A stretch of 64,000 bases of DNA from Acinetobacter pseudolwoffii (GTDB lineage: Bacteria > Pseudomonadota > Gammaproteobacteria > Pseudomonadales > Moraxellaceae), in the NCBI RefSeq assembly GCF_002803605.1, contig NZ_PHRG01000005.1, positions 1 through 64,000 of the forward strand, written 5' to 3'. This document shows, piece after piece, positions 34,762-45,020 of this stretch (the stretch's first letter is position 1; the number at the start of each line of letters is the position of its first letter). The notes under the pieces were generated by a model. The model saw only the letters and a program-made list of their open reading frames with translations. It was not told the origin of the DNA and made no database searches. A program made the translations under genes and the position numbers.

Positions 34762-37700
34762 GTGGGTGTTTTCTCTGTGCAGAGTCATTTAAATGTAGAT
34801 CAATGGATAATGGCGCGTGACCGTCACCGTTTAAATCGACTGAAGAAGGGGAAAGATGCCAATGCCAAGCAGTATCAGGAACTATTTGAAAAATCCAATC
34901 TGAAAGTGCGGCAGCGGCTGGAACGTCTTCCAGACATCAAGCTGAATCAAGATTTGCCCGTTACCCAATACGCTGACAAGCTGATAGCCGCGATTCAAAA
35001 GCATCAGGTCATTATTGTGGCTGGCGAAACCGGTTCTGGTAAAACCACACAATTACCGCAAATTGCCATGCTGGCTGGACGCGGCCTGACTGGTCTGATT
35101 GGACATACCCAGCCACGCCGACTGGCGGCTCGAAGCGTATCACAGCGTATTGCTGAAGAAGTTGGCGAAAAACTCGGGGAATCAATTTCCTTTAAAGTGC
35201 GTTTTACTGAACAGGGTTCCCAAGATTCAATTGTACGCTTGATGACTGACGGTATTCTGCTTGCCGAACTGACGCATGACCGCTACCTAAGCAAATATGA
35301 CACCATTATTATTGATGAAGCACATGAACGTTCGCTGAATATCGACTTCATTATGGGCTATCTGAAGCAGTTACTGCCGCGTCGTCCAGACCTGAAAGTC
35401 ATCATTACGTCTGCCACACTGGATGTAAACCGTTTTAGTAATTACTTTAATGGTGCACCCATTTTTGAAGTAGAAGGCCGTAGTTTCCCGGTTGAACTGC
35501 GTTATCGCCCGATCTCGGAAATGAGCATTGGCGGCAGCGATGATGATGAATTTGATGACTTCGAAGAAAACTTGCCGCGTGCTGTGGTTAAAGCGGTAGA
35601 AGAATGTTTTCAGGATGCACAAGAAAAAGGCCATCCCGAACATGCCGATATCCTGATTTTTGCCAGTACAGAACAGGAAATTCGCGAGCTACAGGAAACC
35701 CTGATCAAGCATGGACCACGGCATACTGAAGTCTTAACCTTATTTGCCCGTTTAGCCTTGGCAGAGCAGCAAAAAATCTTTAATCCTTCCGGTGGTGGGC
35801 GACGTATTATTATTGCCACCAACGTCGCGGAAACAGCGTTGACTGTACCGAATATTCGTTATGTAATTGATAGTGGTTTTGCGCGTATTTCACGTTATAA
35901 CTATCGTTCACGGGTGCAGCGCCTGCCGATTGAAGCCGTTTCTCAGGCTGCAGCCAATCAGCGTAAAGGTCGTTGTGGTCGTATTGCGCCCGGTGTTTGT
36001 ATCCGCCTGTATTCGGAAGACGACTTTCTGAGCCGTCCGGAATTTACTGAACCTGAAATCAAGCGTACCAATCTGGCATCGGTGATTTTGCAGATGCAGA
36101 GTCTGGGTTTAGGCTCGCTGGAGGACTTTGATTTTATCGAACCACCGGATCACCGTCTGGTGAATGATGGCCGTAAGTTGCTGATTGAGTTGGGGGCAAT
36201 GGCCGAGAAAAATTCTCCTAAAACTGAAGATGATCAAGCAAATCCTTCTAAATCTCCCTTTGAGAAAGGGAGACTTCAAAGCAGTGGATTAACCAAAATC
36301 GGTCAGCAAATGGCAAAAATGCCGATTGACCCACGTCTGGCCCGTATGATTTTGGGTGGCGCACATTTTGGTGTTTTAAACGAAGTCTTGATTATTGTTG
36401 CGGCGCTCGCGGTGCAAGATCCGCGTGAACGTCCTGCAGACAAACAAATGCAGGCCGACCAGAAACATGCCTTGTTCCGTGAAGCTGATTCTGACTTTTT
36501 GTTCTATATAAAACTCTGGGAAACATTGCACGGCAATCGCGAAAGTATGAGTGAGAATAAACGCCGTACATTTGCGCGGAATCATTTCTTGAGCTGGCTG
36601 CGTTTACGTGAATGGAAAAAAACCCATGAACAACTGGTGGACTTGGCTCAAGGTCTAAAACTGTCATTTAATGACAAAGCTGCCAGTTATGAAAATCTGC
36701 ATCGTGCATTACTCACCGGCTTATTGTCGTTTATTGCCAACAAGACCGATGAACGTAATGTGTTTATGGCGGTACGTCAGCAGAAAGCCCGGATTTTCCC
36801 GGCATCGACTTTGCATAAGAGCAATACGCCGTGGGTCATGGCTTTTGAGATGGTGGAAACCTCGCAAGTGTATTTACGCACTCTGGCCAAGATTGAACCG
36901 GAATGGATACTGCTAGCCGCCCGCGATCTGCTCAAGCATCATTATTTTGAACCGCACTGGTCGAAAAAAGCCGGTGTGGTGAACGCTTATGACCAGATTT
37001 CATTATTTGGTCTGATCATTGAGCCAAAACGAGCAATCAATTATGAAAAAGTCGATCAGGCTGCGGCGCATGAAATTTTCTTACGCGATGCTTTAACTAC
37101 GGGTCATCTCGGTATTAGTCCGCCATTTTTAAAGCATAACTTGCTTAAACTGGAAGAAGTCGAACGGGTTGAGGATAAATTGCGTCGTCGTGATCTGGTG
37201 GTAGACGAAGAAACCATTTACCAGTTCTATGCATCTAAAGTGCCAGCTGAAGTGGCCAGCCGCCGTACTTTTGAAGATTGGCGGGCTACGGTTGAGCCTC
37301 AGCAGCCACGTTATTTATTTGTTGATGATGATGCATTATGGCTGAATGACCGTCCAACCACACAGCAATTTCCTGACTATTTACGTAATGGTGAACTTCG
37401 TCTGGCAGCGACCTATCGCTTTGACCCGAGTCATGATGAAGATGGCGCGACAGTTAAAATTCCACTGCAAGCCTTGGCTCAGGTAGATGAATCAATCTGG
37501 TCCTGGGGAATTCCAGGCTGGCGTCTGGACCTGATTGAAGCATTGCTAAAAGGCTTGCCGAAGGACAAGCGCCGTAATCTGGTGCCAATTCCAGATACTG
37601 CACGAAAACTCATGGCAAAAGTCGATGTACAGGATCTGCAGAAACATATCTTTGGTTTCCTGGCGTTCCAGTTACGTGGCGATCAAATCACTGAGAAAGA

Positions 37701-38700
37701 TTTCAGCTTTGACCGGGTCGAACAGTATCTGTTACCGTTTATTAAAGTCACTGATGAAAAAGGTCGTGTCATTGAACAGGGTCGTGATTTGTCAGAGCTG
37801 AAAGCACGTTGCCGGGCTGAAACCCATAGTCCGGTCAAGCAGCTGAAAGGTGAATTTAAAACCTTCCCGGAAAGTTTTGTGTTTGAAGCCTCACAAAAAG
37901 TCACGGGTGTCGTGGTCAAGCAGTATCAGGCGCTGGTGCCGACCAAAGCCTTTGCTGCACTGGAGCAAAAAGATGAGTCGGGCGTGGTGATTCAGACCTT
38001 TAACGATCAGGCGGAAGCGATCAAAAAACATCGTGAAGGGGTGATCCGACTGGTGCATATGCAACTGGGAGACCTGATTCGCCAGTTAAAAAAACAGATC
38101 TCCAAACCTTTGGCACTGGCTTATTCGCCACTCGGTGACAAGGCCCAACTAGAACAAATGTTAGTTTATGCCACACTGCAAGTGTCCATGAATGAGCTAC
38201 CTGTCAATGCGCAAGAGTTCCAAAAACTGGTTGAAGATGTAAAAAAATCTTTCTTAAGTCATGGGCAAGTTACTCTGAAAGAGATTACAGATATTTATAT
38301 CCAGTGGCAGGAAATCCGCCGGAAATTATTGGTTTTAGACCATTCTGTGTTTGAGAAAAATATCAATGATATTGAAGATCAACTTGATTTAATGAGTCTT
38401 TCTGACTTTGTATATCGTAAACCATCCGATGTATGGATCGAATTTCCACGTTATTTGAAAGCCTTGATCTTGCGTTTAGACCGCTTGCCCAATAATCTAC
38501 AAAGGGACAATTCCGCCATTGACCAAATTGATCAATGGATGGAAAAATTGTTCAAGTTTAAAGATGACCCTCGTCTGAAAGAATTGTACTTCATGGTCGA
38601 GGAGTTAAGAATCTCATTGTTTTCACAACCGATGAAAACAAAAGCACCCGTGTCTCCAACTCGCTTGCAAAAAGTATGGGATCGTCTTGGAATCAGTTAA
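34762..38700 (+). CDS. hrpA: ATP-dependent RNA helicase HrpA
   Basis: HrpA is a DEAH-box helicase that rescues stalled or colliding ribosomes in E. coli. It has 1312 residues. Walker A GETGSGKTTQ (about 91-100), DEAHERS and the SAT motif ITSATLDVNRF are present, followed by helicase C motifs (NVAETALTVPNIRYVID, QRKGRCGRIAPG), HA2/OB and a long DUF3418 C-terminal part. The GTG start is kept because family members begin well before MARDRHRL; ATG 34810 is the alternative. An insert of about 25 residues around SPFEKGR (near 36215-36290) encodes a palindromic repeat and is not part of the usual HrpA. Confidence 0.93.
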   Translation: MGVFSVQSHLNVDQWIMARDRHRLNRLKKGKDANAKQYQELFEKSNLKVRQRLERLPDIKLNQDLPVTQYADKLIAAIQKHQVIIVAGETGSGKTTQLPQIAMLAGRGLTGLIGHTQPRRLAARSVSQRIAEEVGEKLGESISFKVRFTEQGSQDSIVRLMTDGILLAELTHDRYLSKYDTIIIDEAHERSLNIDFIMGYLKQLLPRRPDLKVIITSATLDVNRFSNYFNGAPIFEVEGRSFPVELRYRPISEMSIGGSDDDEFDDFEENLPRAVVKAVEECFQDAQEKGHPEHADILIFASTEQEIRELQETLIKHGPRHTEVLTLFARLALAEQQKIFNPSGGGRRIIIATNVAETALTVPNIRYVIDSGFARISRYNYRSRVQRLPIEAVSQAAANQRKGRCGRIAPGVCIRLYSEDDFLSRPEFTEPEIKRTNLASVILQMQSLGLGSLEDFDFIEPPDHRLVNDGRKLLIELGAMAEKNSPKTEDDQANPSKSPFEKGRLQSSGLTKIGQQMAKMPIDPRLARMILGGAHFGVLNEVLIIVAALAVQDPRERPADKQMQADQKHALFREADSDFLFYIKLWETLHGNRESMSENKRRTFARNHFLSWLRLREWKKTHEQLVDLAQGLKLSFNDKAASYENLHRALLTGLLSFIANKTDERNVFMAVRQQKARIFPASTLHKSNTPWVMAFEMVETSQVYLRTLAKIEPEWILLAARDLLKHHYFEPHWSKKAGVVNAYDQISLFGLIIEPKRAINYEKVDQAAAHEIFLRDALTTGHLGISPPFLKHNLLKLEEVERVEDKLRRRDLVVDEETIYQFYASKVPAEVASRRTFEDWRATVEPQQPRYLFVDDDALWLNDRPTTQQFPDYLRNGELRLAATYRFDPSHDEDGATVKIPLQALAQVDESIWSWGIPGWRLDLIEALLKGLPKDKRRNLVPIPDTARKLMAKVDVQDLQKHIFGFLAFQLRGDQITEKDFSFDRVEQYLLPFIKVTDEKGRVIEQGRDLSELKARCRAETHSPVKQLKGEFKTFPESFVFEASQKVTGVVVKQYQALVPTKAFAALEQKDESGVVIQTFNDQAEAIKKHREGVIRLVHMQLGDLIRQLKKQISKPLALAYSPLGDKAQLEQMLVYATLQVSMNELPVNAQEFQKLVEDVKKSFLSHGQVTLKEITDIYIQWQEIRRKLLVLDHSVFEKNINDIEDQLDLMSLSDFVYRKPSDVWIEFPRYLKALILRLDRLPNNLQRDNSAIDQIDQWMEKLFKFKDDPRLKELYFMVEELRISLFSQPMKTKAPVSPTRLQKVWDRLGIS
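36243..36280. repeat. Palindromic repeat inserted in frame in hrpA
   Basis: The hairpin TCTCCCTTT-GAG-AAAGGGAGA (36253-36273) is preceded by AAATCCTTCTAAA. It is related in layout to the larger hairpin at 4307-4353 (AAATCCCCCCTAA-CCCCTCTTT...). It is translated as NPSKSPFEKGRLQSSG. In-frame repeats that encode NPP-x-PPFEKGG-like peptides are seen in other bacteria with such elements. Confidence 0.65.
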
Positions 38701-38730
38701 GATATAGGTAATTCAGAGAAGGAGTTTTAC

Positions 38731-39840
38731 ATGGGCATCCGCATTACGGGTACTGGCTTGTTCCATCCGGAAAATGTCATCACCAATGAAGAATTAGTTG
38801 AAAGTTTAAATGCTTATGTGGAACTGTTTAATCACGAAAATGCGGACAAAATCGCTGCAGGCGAAATTGAAGCGCGTCGTGGTTCTAGTGCAGAATTTAT
38901 TGAAAAGGCATCTGGTGTCCAACGCCGTTATGTTGCGGAAAAAAGCGGTATTCTAGATCCGAAACGTTTACGTCCGAATTTACCTGAACGTGCAGATGAT
39001 GAAATTTCACTGCAAGCAGAATGGGGTGTAATCGCAGCCAAGCAGGCGATGGAAAATGCAGGCGTGACTGCTGAAGATATTGATATCGTGATTTTGTCAT
39101 GCTCGAATTTGCAACGTGCTTATCCTGCCGTTGCCATCGAGATTCAAACCGCTCTAGGCATTAAAGGCTATGCCTATGACATGAATGTGGCCTGCTCGGC
39201 AGCAACATTTGGTCTGAAACAGGCCTATGATGCGATTAAGGCTGGTGCGCGTCGTGTGTTATTGGTTAATGTGGAAATTACCTCTGCACATACCGATTTT
39301 CGTTCACGTGACTGTCACTTTATTTTTGGTGATGTGGCAACCGCTTCAATTATTGAAAACACTGAAAGCAAAACCGGTTTTGAAATTCTGGATTCCGAGT
39401 TGTTCACCCAGTTCTCGAATAACATCCGCAATAACTTTGGTTTCTTGAATACCTCTGAAAATGCCGACATTGATGACAAGCGTTTCCGTCAGGATGGCCG
39501 TAAGGTCTTTAAAGAAGTCTGCCCACTGGTTGCGAAAATGATTACAGCGCAACTGGAGAAGAATCAGATTGCACCGACTGGCGTGAAACGCTTCTGGCTC
39601 CATCAAGCCAATGCCAGTATGAATGAACTGATCCTGAAACTGGTGGTTGGCAAAGAAAATGCCAAACCTGGTCTGGTGCCGATGATTCTGAACGAGTTTG
39701 CCAATACTTCTTCTGCAGGCGTGATCATTGCATTACACCGCACTGCCCATGAAGTGGAAGATGGTGAATACGGCGTACTTTGTTCATTCGGTGCTGGTTA
39801 TTCAGTGGGTTCGATTCTGGTTCAAAAACGTGTGGCATGA
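38731..39840 (+). CDS. Beta-ketoacyl-ACP synthase III family protein
   Basis: 369 residues with a FabH-like thiolase fold. The active-site cysteine is in [16 protein letters not shown], the histidine in [11 protein letters not shown] and the asparagine in [15 protein letters not shown]. These condensing enzymes start fatty-acid chains from acyl-CoA plus malonyl-ACP. The protein is longer than FabH of E. coli (317), with an N-terminal insert ([19 protein letters not shown]). It is a second-type KAS III, so the primer specificity may differ. AAGGAG precedes the ATG. It is followed by an acyltransferase gene. Confidence 0.88.
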   Translation: MGIRITGTGLFHPENVITNEELVESLNAYVELFNHENADKIAAGEIEARRGSSAEFIEKASGVQRRYVAEKSGILDPKRLRPNLPERADDEISLQAEWGVIAAKQAMENAGVTAEDIDIVILSCSNLQRAYPAVAIEIQTALGIKGYAYDMNVACSAATFGLKQAYDAIKAGARRVLLVNVEITSAHTDFRSRDCHFIFGDVATASIIENTESKTGFEILDSELFTQFSNNIRNNFGFLNTSENADIDDKRFRQDGRKVFKEVCPLVAKMITAQLEKNQIAPTGVKRFWLHQANASMNELILKLVVGKENAKPGLVPMILNEFANTSSAGVIIALHRTAHEVEDGEYGVLCSFGAGYSVGSILVQKRVA

Positions 39841-39866
39841 TCCGCAATAAATAGAGAGTAGACAGA

Positions 39867-40643
39867 TTGCAGGCCAAGCATGACGGGCAGTGGATCAGGC
39901 GTTTAAGTGCCTTCTCCAAGTTATATTTTACCCCGACATTTTTAGGGGCTGAGTATATGGATGCCAGTCGACCTGCAATGTATGTCGGTAATCATTCCAT
40001 GTATGGCATCTTTGATGCGCCGATGCTGATTGATTACCTCTACAACGAACATAAGGTGGCTGTGGTCAGTATTGCAGATCATAGCCATTTTTATGTGCCG
40101 CTGTGGCGTGAAGCCGTGAAAAAGTTTGGTGCCATTGATGGAACACAAGCCTATGTGCGTGCTGCAATGCAGCAAGGCTATTCCATTCTGGTCTTTCCGG
40201 GTGGCGGTCGTGAAGTGCTCAAACGTCAGGGTGAGCAGTATCAGCTGATCTGGAAGCAGCGTTACGGCTTTTTAAAGCTGGCGCAAGAATTCAACTATGA
40301 TCTTGTCCCTTTTGCCGCTCTCGGTGCGGATGAGGTCTATGAGATTGGCTTTAATGCCAATAAGATTATCCAGCATAAGTATTTTCAAACACTACTTAAA
40401 ATACCACAACTCAATAAATTACTACGTCAGGGCGATGTGATTCCTTCTCTGCCCAAACACCTGTTGCCAAAACGCTTGCCCTTTTATTTTCAGTTTATGC
40501 CACGACTATCGATTGCTCAGGTGCAGACGCAAGAAGAGCTGGTTGAGTTTCGGCATAGCTTGCAACAGCATATTTATACGGGGTTGGCAGCGCTCACTGT
40601 GCAGCGTCAGCAAGACCAGCAGGCAACCGAATCCTCGTTGTAA
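39867..40643 (+). CDS. Acyltransferase of the lysophospholipid/diacylglycerol acyltransferase type
   Basis: 258 residues with an NHSMYGIFD motif (HX5D variant of the HX4D box) and FPGGGREVLKR, which recall the DAGAT/LPLAT-like families. It is probably membrane-associated and transfers fatty acyl groups to a glycerolipid or lysophospholipid. It starts with TTG at 39867 after GAGAG; no ATG is suitable before residue 31. It lies 26 bp after the KAS III gene, so both may act in one lipid-related process. The acceptor is not known. Confidence 0.75.
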   Translation: MQAKHDGQWIRRLSAFSKLYFTPTFLGAEYMDASRPAMYVGNHSMYGIFDAPMLIDYLYNEHKVAVVSIADHSHFYVPLWREAVKKFGAIDGTQAYVRAAMQQGYSILVFPGGGREVLKRQGEQYQLIWKQRYGFLKLAQEFNYDLVPFAALGADEVYEIGFNANKIIQHKYFQTLLKIPQLNKLLRQGDVIPSLPKHLLPKRLPFYFQFMPRLSIAQVQTQEELVEFRHSLQQHIYTGLAALTVQRQQDQQATESSL

Positions 40644-40803
40644 ATCCAAGTTGTGACATATTGAGATGCGCTATATTTAGAAGTCATCCTGCAGTGCTGT
40701 TTTATTGTGCGAGTACTGCCATAATGTATGGTCAAATAGTCACTGATCGATGATCGAGGGCTCAACATGATTCAATATAAAAATAAAATAAATAGGTGCG
40801 TAT

Positions 40804-42810
40804 ATGGAACAGGGTGATTGGGTAGCGCCGTTAAAATTGCTGGCACAACAATGTTTGCGGATTTCTCCGGAGTTGAACCAGCTTTATCTGGATCAGATGG
40901 CGATGATTGGTCATCTGACTGCACAAAATCTATTAAAAATTCAGCAGGGTCAATACCGGATTGAATTGCTGGACGGGTTGTTCTATATCCAGTTTTATAC
41001 TGCATATACACTGGACTCCGGAACTGCACCCGTTTTGGTCGAGAGTCATTTTTATTTTCAGCAATACAAAGCAGAAGCGCTAGAGGAATTTTTTTTACAG
41101 GATATCTATTTCCTGACTGGGGACTTGAAACCGCAGCATTCGCTGTATTTACGTGACAAAGCCAAGCAATTACGCAAACTGATTCTGAACCAGGTCTATG
41201 AGGCGGTAAATGGCCCAGCACGGGTATTGGCATTCCTGCAACAGATGTCGGTGGTTCAGGCTGAGATTATTGATCATCATTTAATAGAGGCCGGGTTGTA
41301 TACAACACCAGTCATGCAAAACGTTGTTCTGGACGAACAGGATATTCCCCCGCAAATTCTTGAAAGCTTGCAACAGGCTTTTTCTTTGGCATTTCTACAA
41401 CAGGATGAGTTCCTGTCCATCCAGTCCTTAATGGATACTCTGGATGAATTCTGTTTTAGTGCCGCACAGTTTTTGCATCCGGCGACGTTTCGGATTATGT
41501 CCTTGTCTTTTGAAGAGCGTTTTAATTTACATGAATTGAATGATCATACTGATGATATCTGTTTGCTATATCGGCATGCCGAGGAGCAGAGCCACCTGCT
41601 CGGTTTTGTCCGTTTGATGAATCGTGAGGTCTGGCATCGTGATGACTTATTAGCCAAACAAAATTTTCTGGAAAATCATCTCTATTTATGGCAAAAAAAG
41701 GTGGCCCGATTACCACTATTTGACTGTCATCGTGCAGTGAACTGGATTTTCAGGCAACCAGCCGAAGTGGTGGACTGGATCAGTAGCAATATTCAGCACA
41801 GCAGCGTGCGGGTGGCAGTGACGGCCTTAAGTTTTGTAGACAGCCATCATATTCATCCGCAGATTATTCTGGCGACCTTACAATATTTTCAATATGTCTC
41901 AGCGCGACTGTTTATTCATAGCATGCATGAATATGCAATCCAGCATGACTGGTTTCAACATCAGCATAATCAGGCGGTGGTCTTAAAAGGTACACGCCAA
42001 TCGATGGATGATCAGCGGATTGCCATCACTCCCTCGATTCTGTATCTGGACGAATGGATAGAACTGCTGCGTAACGTGGTCAAAATGGATGATCAGATCA
42101 CCAAGAAAGTCTATTTGCAACTGAGCCGGGTGATGCAGGCATATATGCAGCATCTATATAAAATTACCACACATCTTCCAGAAGAAGTCTTGACCTATAT
42201 TCAGCCTCAAAGCCAGCAGAATCGGGATTTCTATCATGTGTTGCAGCGCTATCGGATTCCTTTTGTCGAATTTAGACAGCTGTTTTATTTACACAGTGGA
42301 CATGTGCGTGAGTCTGTATTTGACAGTTATGTGCGTGACTATCTGGTGGAATATTTTTCCAGTCATAACGAGATTCCGAAAAACCTCAGCTGGAGTGGAT
42401 TATTCGCTCAGGCCGTGATCTGGCATGATCAGATTCAGAAGCAGGAAATGATGGCCAAGCTGAAAAAAGAGTTTGCGCTCGTAACTTGGTCACCTTTGAC
42501 GCAGGCCTCATTTTTATTATATTTCAACTGGCGTTTTGAGGAGCTTAAAAATCTGGATCGTATTCTGGAAGAATCCAAGGTTTTCAGGAACTGTCTGGCT
42601 GCCAGTTATGCCCAGCAGATTATTGAAGGGCAATATGTGGCCTTTCGCATGTCGCATCCGGATGTGCGTTTACCTTTAATTCTGGGCTGTCGAATCGTCA
42701 ATGGGCAAGTGATCTTCGATCAGTTGGAATATCCGAACAATCAAAAGGCAGAAGCTGAATATAGCAATATCGCGATGCATTTTATCAACTGGCTCAACTT
42801 GCAGGCTTAA
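40804..42810 (+). CDS. Large hypothetical protein with PcfJ-like C-terminus
   Basis: 668 residues, soluble, mostly helical, many His, Gln and aromatic residues. I do not recognise the first 590 residues. The end (594-668: FRNCLAASYAQQIIEGQYVA, then LGCRIVNGQVIFDQLEYPNN) resembles the C-terminal block of PcfJ-like proteins (CV-SY-G---I---...-Q--G--N). PcfJ homologues occur on plasmids, phages and some chromosomes and have no known activity. A weak site AGGTG precedes the ATG. It stands alone, 89 bp before the helicase gene. Confidence 0.7.
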   Translation: MEQGDWVAPLKLLAQQCLRISPELNQLYLDQMAMIGHLTAQNLLKIQQGQYRIELLDGLFYIQFYTAYTLDSGTAPVLVESHFYFQQYKAEALEEFFLQDIYFLTGDLKPQHSLYLRDKAKQLRKLILNQVYEAVNGPARVLAFLQQMSVVQAEIIDHHLIEAGLYTTPVMQNVVLDEQDIPPQILESLQQAFSLAFLQQDEFLSIQSLMDTLDEFCFSAAQFLHPATFRIMSLSFEERFNLHELNDHTDDICLLYRHAEEQSHLLGFVRLMNREVWHRDDLLAKQNFLENHLYLWQKKVARLPLFDCHRAVNWIFRQPAEVVDWISSNIQHSSVRVAVTALSFVDSHHIHPQIILATLQYFQYVSARLFIHSMHEYAIQHDWFQHQHNQAVVLKGTRQSMDDQRIAITPSILYLDEWIELLRNVVKMDDQITKKVYLQLSRVMQAYMQHLYKITTHLPEEVLTYIQPQSQQNRDFYHVLQRYRIPFVEFRQLFYLHSGHVRESVFDSYVRDYLVEYFSSHNEIPKNLSWSGLFAQAVIWHDQIQKQEMMAKLKKEFALVTWSPLTQASFLLYFNWRFEELKNLDRILEESKVFRNCLAASYAQQIIEGQYVAFRMSHPDVRLPLILGCRIVNGQVIFDQLEYPNNQKAEAEYSNIAMHFINWLNLQA

Positions 42811-42899
42811 GTGCAAGATTAAGTGGTTTTCCGCCATGACGCTTAACTTTTCTGCCAAAAATCGTTAGGCTATAGCCGTTCTTTCACGGTATTGCTCTT

Positions 42900-44615
42900 A
42901 TGAAACAGGAAACTGCCCTTAAGTTACTCAAAGCAGGAGAAAATGTCTTTTTAACCGGTTCTGCGGGTGCAGGAAAAACCTATACGCTGAATCAATATAT
43001 TAATTATTTAAAAGCGCGTAAAGTCGCCGTCGCGATTACGGCATCGACCGGTATTGCAGCCACGCATATGAATGGTATGACCATTCACACCTGGGCCGGC
43101 ATTGGGATTAAAGACTTTTTGTCCGAAGATGACTTAAAGCGCATGAAAGAGCGTAAATACTTAAAAGAACATCTGGAAAATGCCCAAGTTCTGATTATTG
43201 ATGAAATTTCCATGCTGCATGCCAAGCAGCTGAATCTGGTCAATCAGGTGCTGAAATATTTTAAGGACAGTGATGAAGCCTTTGGCGGTATTCAGGTAAT
43301 TGTGGCCGGGGATTTTTTCCAGTTGCCGCCAGTCGGTAAGAATGACGAGCGTAATCGCGATAAATTCTGCTTTATGTCGGAAGCCTGGGTAGAAGCCAAG
43401 TTTCGGGTCTGTTATCTGACCGAGCAGCATCGTCAGGGCAATGATTATCTGAATGACATCCTGAATGCGATCCGTGCGCAGGCGATTAGCCATGAACATC
43501 GCACGGCTTTACAGGCAACCCGACATCAAGAAATCGGCGATACCTATACGCGTCTGTATACCCATAATATGGATGTGGATAGTCTTAACTTTAAACATCT
43601 GAATGAAATTGACAATGATCCGCGCCAGTTTGATGCCCAGTGTGATGGCAATGAAAAGCTGATTGAAACTTTAAAATCTTCAGTACGTGCACCAGAAGCC
43701 TTAACCTTGAAAAAGCATGCCAAAGTCATGTTTGTAAAAAATAACTTTGATATGGGCTATATCAACGGCAGTCTGGGTGAAGTGATCAGTTTTGAAGAAG
43801 ACGATGAATATGGTGTGCTGCCCAAAGTAAAACTGACCGATGGCACGACCTTGGTGGTGGAGCCGGAAACCTGGTCGGTAGACAATGAAGCTGGTAAGAC
43901 TATTGCCAGTTTCCAGCAAATTCCTTTACGCTTGGCCTGGGCGATTACCATTCATAAATCTCAAGGGATGACCTTGGAAGCAGCAGAAATTGATCTGAGT
44001 CATACTTTCGAGAAAGGTCAAGGTTATGTGGCGCTGTCACGGTTGAAAAGCTTAAATGGCTTACGTTTAAAAGGCTTTAATGAGCAGGCTTTGGAACTTG
44101 ACAGTTTAGCGATTAAAGCTGATCGTCGTTTTCAGGAACTTTCTGATGAAGCCGAAGCGAATTTTGAAAATGTCGATTTGACTGCGCAGCATAAAGCCTT
44201 TATTCGTCACTGCGGTGGCACATTGAATGAAGCAGAAATCCAGCGCAATGAAAAGAAAATTTCCAAGAGTGGCACGAAGCAGAGTTATGCCACTGCCACA
44301 CTGGATGAAACCCGAGCACTGTTTGAAGAAGGCTATGAAGTTGCGGATATCGCGACTGAACGTGGTCTGACGCCAGCGACAATCATTAATCATCTAGGCC
44401 GTTTACACAAAGAGCAGGGACTGGATATTTCGGTGGCTCATCCGGGTGAGGAAGTGGTGGAGCAGGTGCGTAAAATTTATAAACGCTTAACCAAACGTCA
44501 AAGTGCTGAGCATTTTAATGATGATGGCTCGATTAAGTTGCGCCCGATTGTAGAACTCACCACGCCTAAAATGGCCTATGACCAAGTCCGTCTGGCACTG
44601 TTATTTGTAGAGTAA
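42900..44615 (+). CDS. Pif1/RecD-like SF1B helicase with C-terminal HTH
   Basis: 571 residues. Walker A is [17 protein letters not shown] (about 18-34), followed by [21 protein letters not shown], Walker B [19 protein letters not shown], and the C-terminal helicase motif [39 protein letters not shown]. This is a Pif1-type 5'-3' DNA helicase. Residues about 475-510 ([34 protein letters not shown]) form a RecQ/HTH_40-like helix-turn-helix, probably for DNA binding. No ribosome site is obvious. The role is likely genome maintenance. Confidence 0.87.
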   Translation: [571 protein letters not shown]

Positions 44616-44645
44616 TCCCCGAAATGATCCTTCAGAACTTTTAAG

Positions 44646-44972
44646 ATGCATAGTTTATTCGTATACGGCACGCTTCGTCCCCAGCAACCCAATGCCCATG
44701 TCATGGAGCGGATTGGGGGAAGCTGGAAAGCCGCTTATATCCGTGGGCATTTGCAACAGCGTGGCTGGGGGGCTGAATTTGGTAGCCCGGCCATTCAGCT
44801 CAGTGATTCGGGCGAGACTGTTCAGGGTTATGTATTTATATCTGAGCATCTTCCCCAATATTGGGAAGAGCTGGATGCGTTTGAAGGTGATGAATATCAA
44901 CGGATTCCGGTTAAAGTATATTTGGAAAACGGCGAGATGATAGAAAGTTTGGTTTATGCCTTAAAAGATTAG
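44646..44972 (+). CDS. Gamma-glutamylcyclotransferase-like protein
   Basis: 108 residues starting MHSLFVYGTLRPQQPNAHVM; the YGTLR motif binds substrate in GGCT/AIG2-like enzymes. The catalytic glutamate is likely in ELDAFEGDEYQRIPV. These act on gamma-glutamyl amines or peptides, though many members have no proven substrate. It lies 30 bp after the helicase gene. The 3' side (44973-45232) holds no strong gene apart from a possible 35-residue peptide. Confidence 0.85.
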   Translation: MHSLFVYGTLRPQQPNAHVMERIGGSWKAAYIRGHLQQRGWGAEFGSPAIQLSDSGETVQGYVFISEHLPQYWEELDAFEGDEYQRIPVKVYLENGEMIESLVYALKD

Positions 44973-45020
44973 GCTCGGATTTGTCATGCAGTAAATTTCA
45001 AATTTTTATCAGGTCACAGC

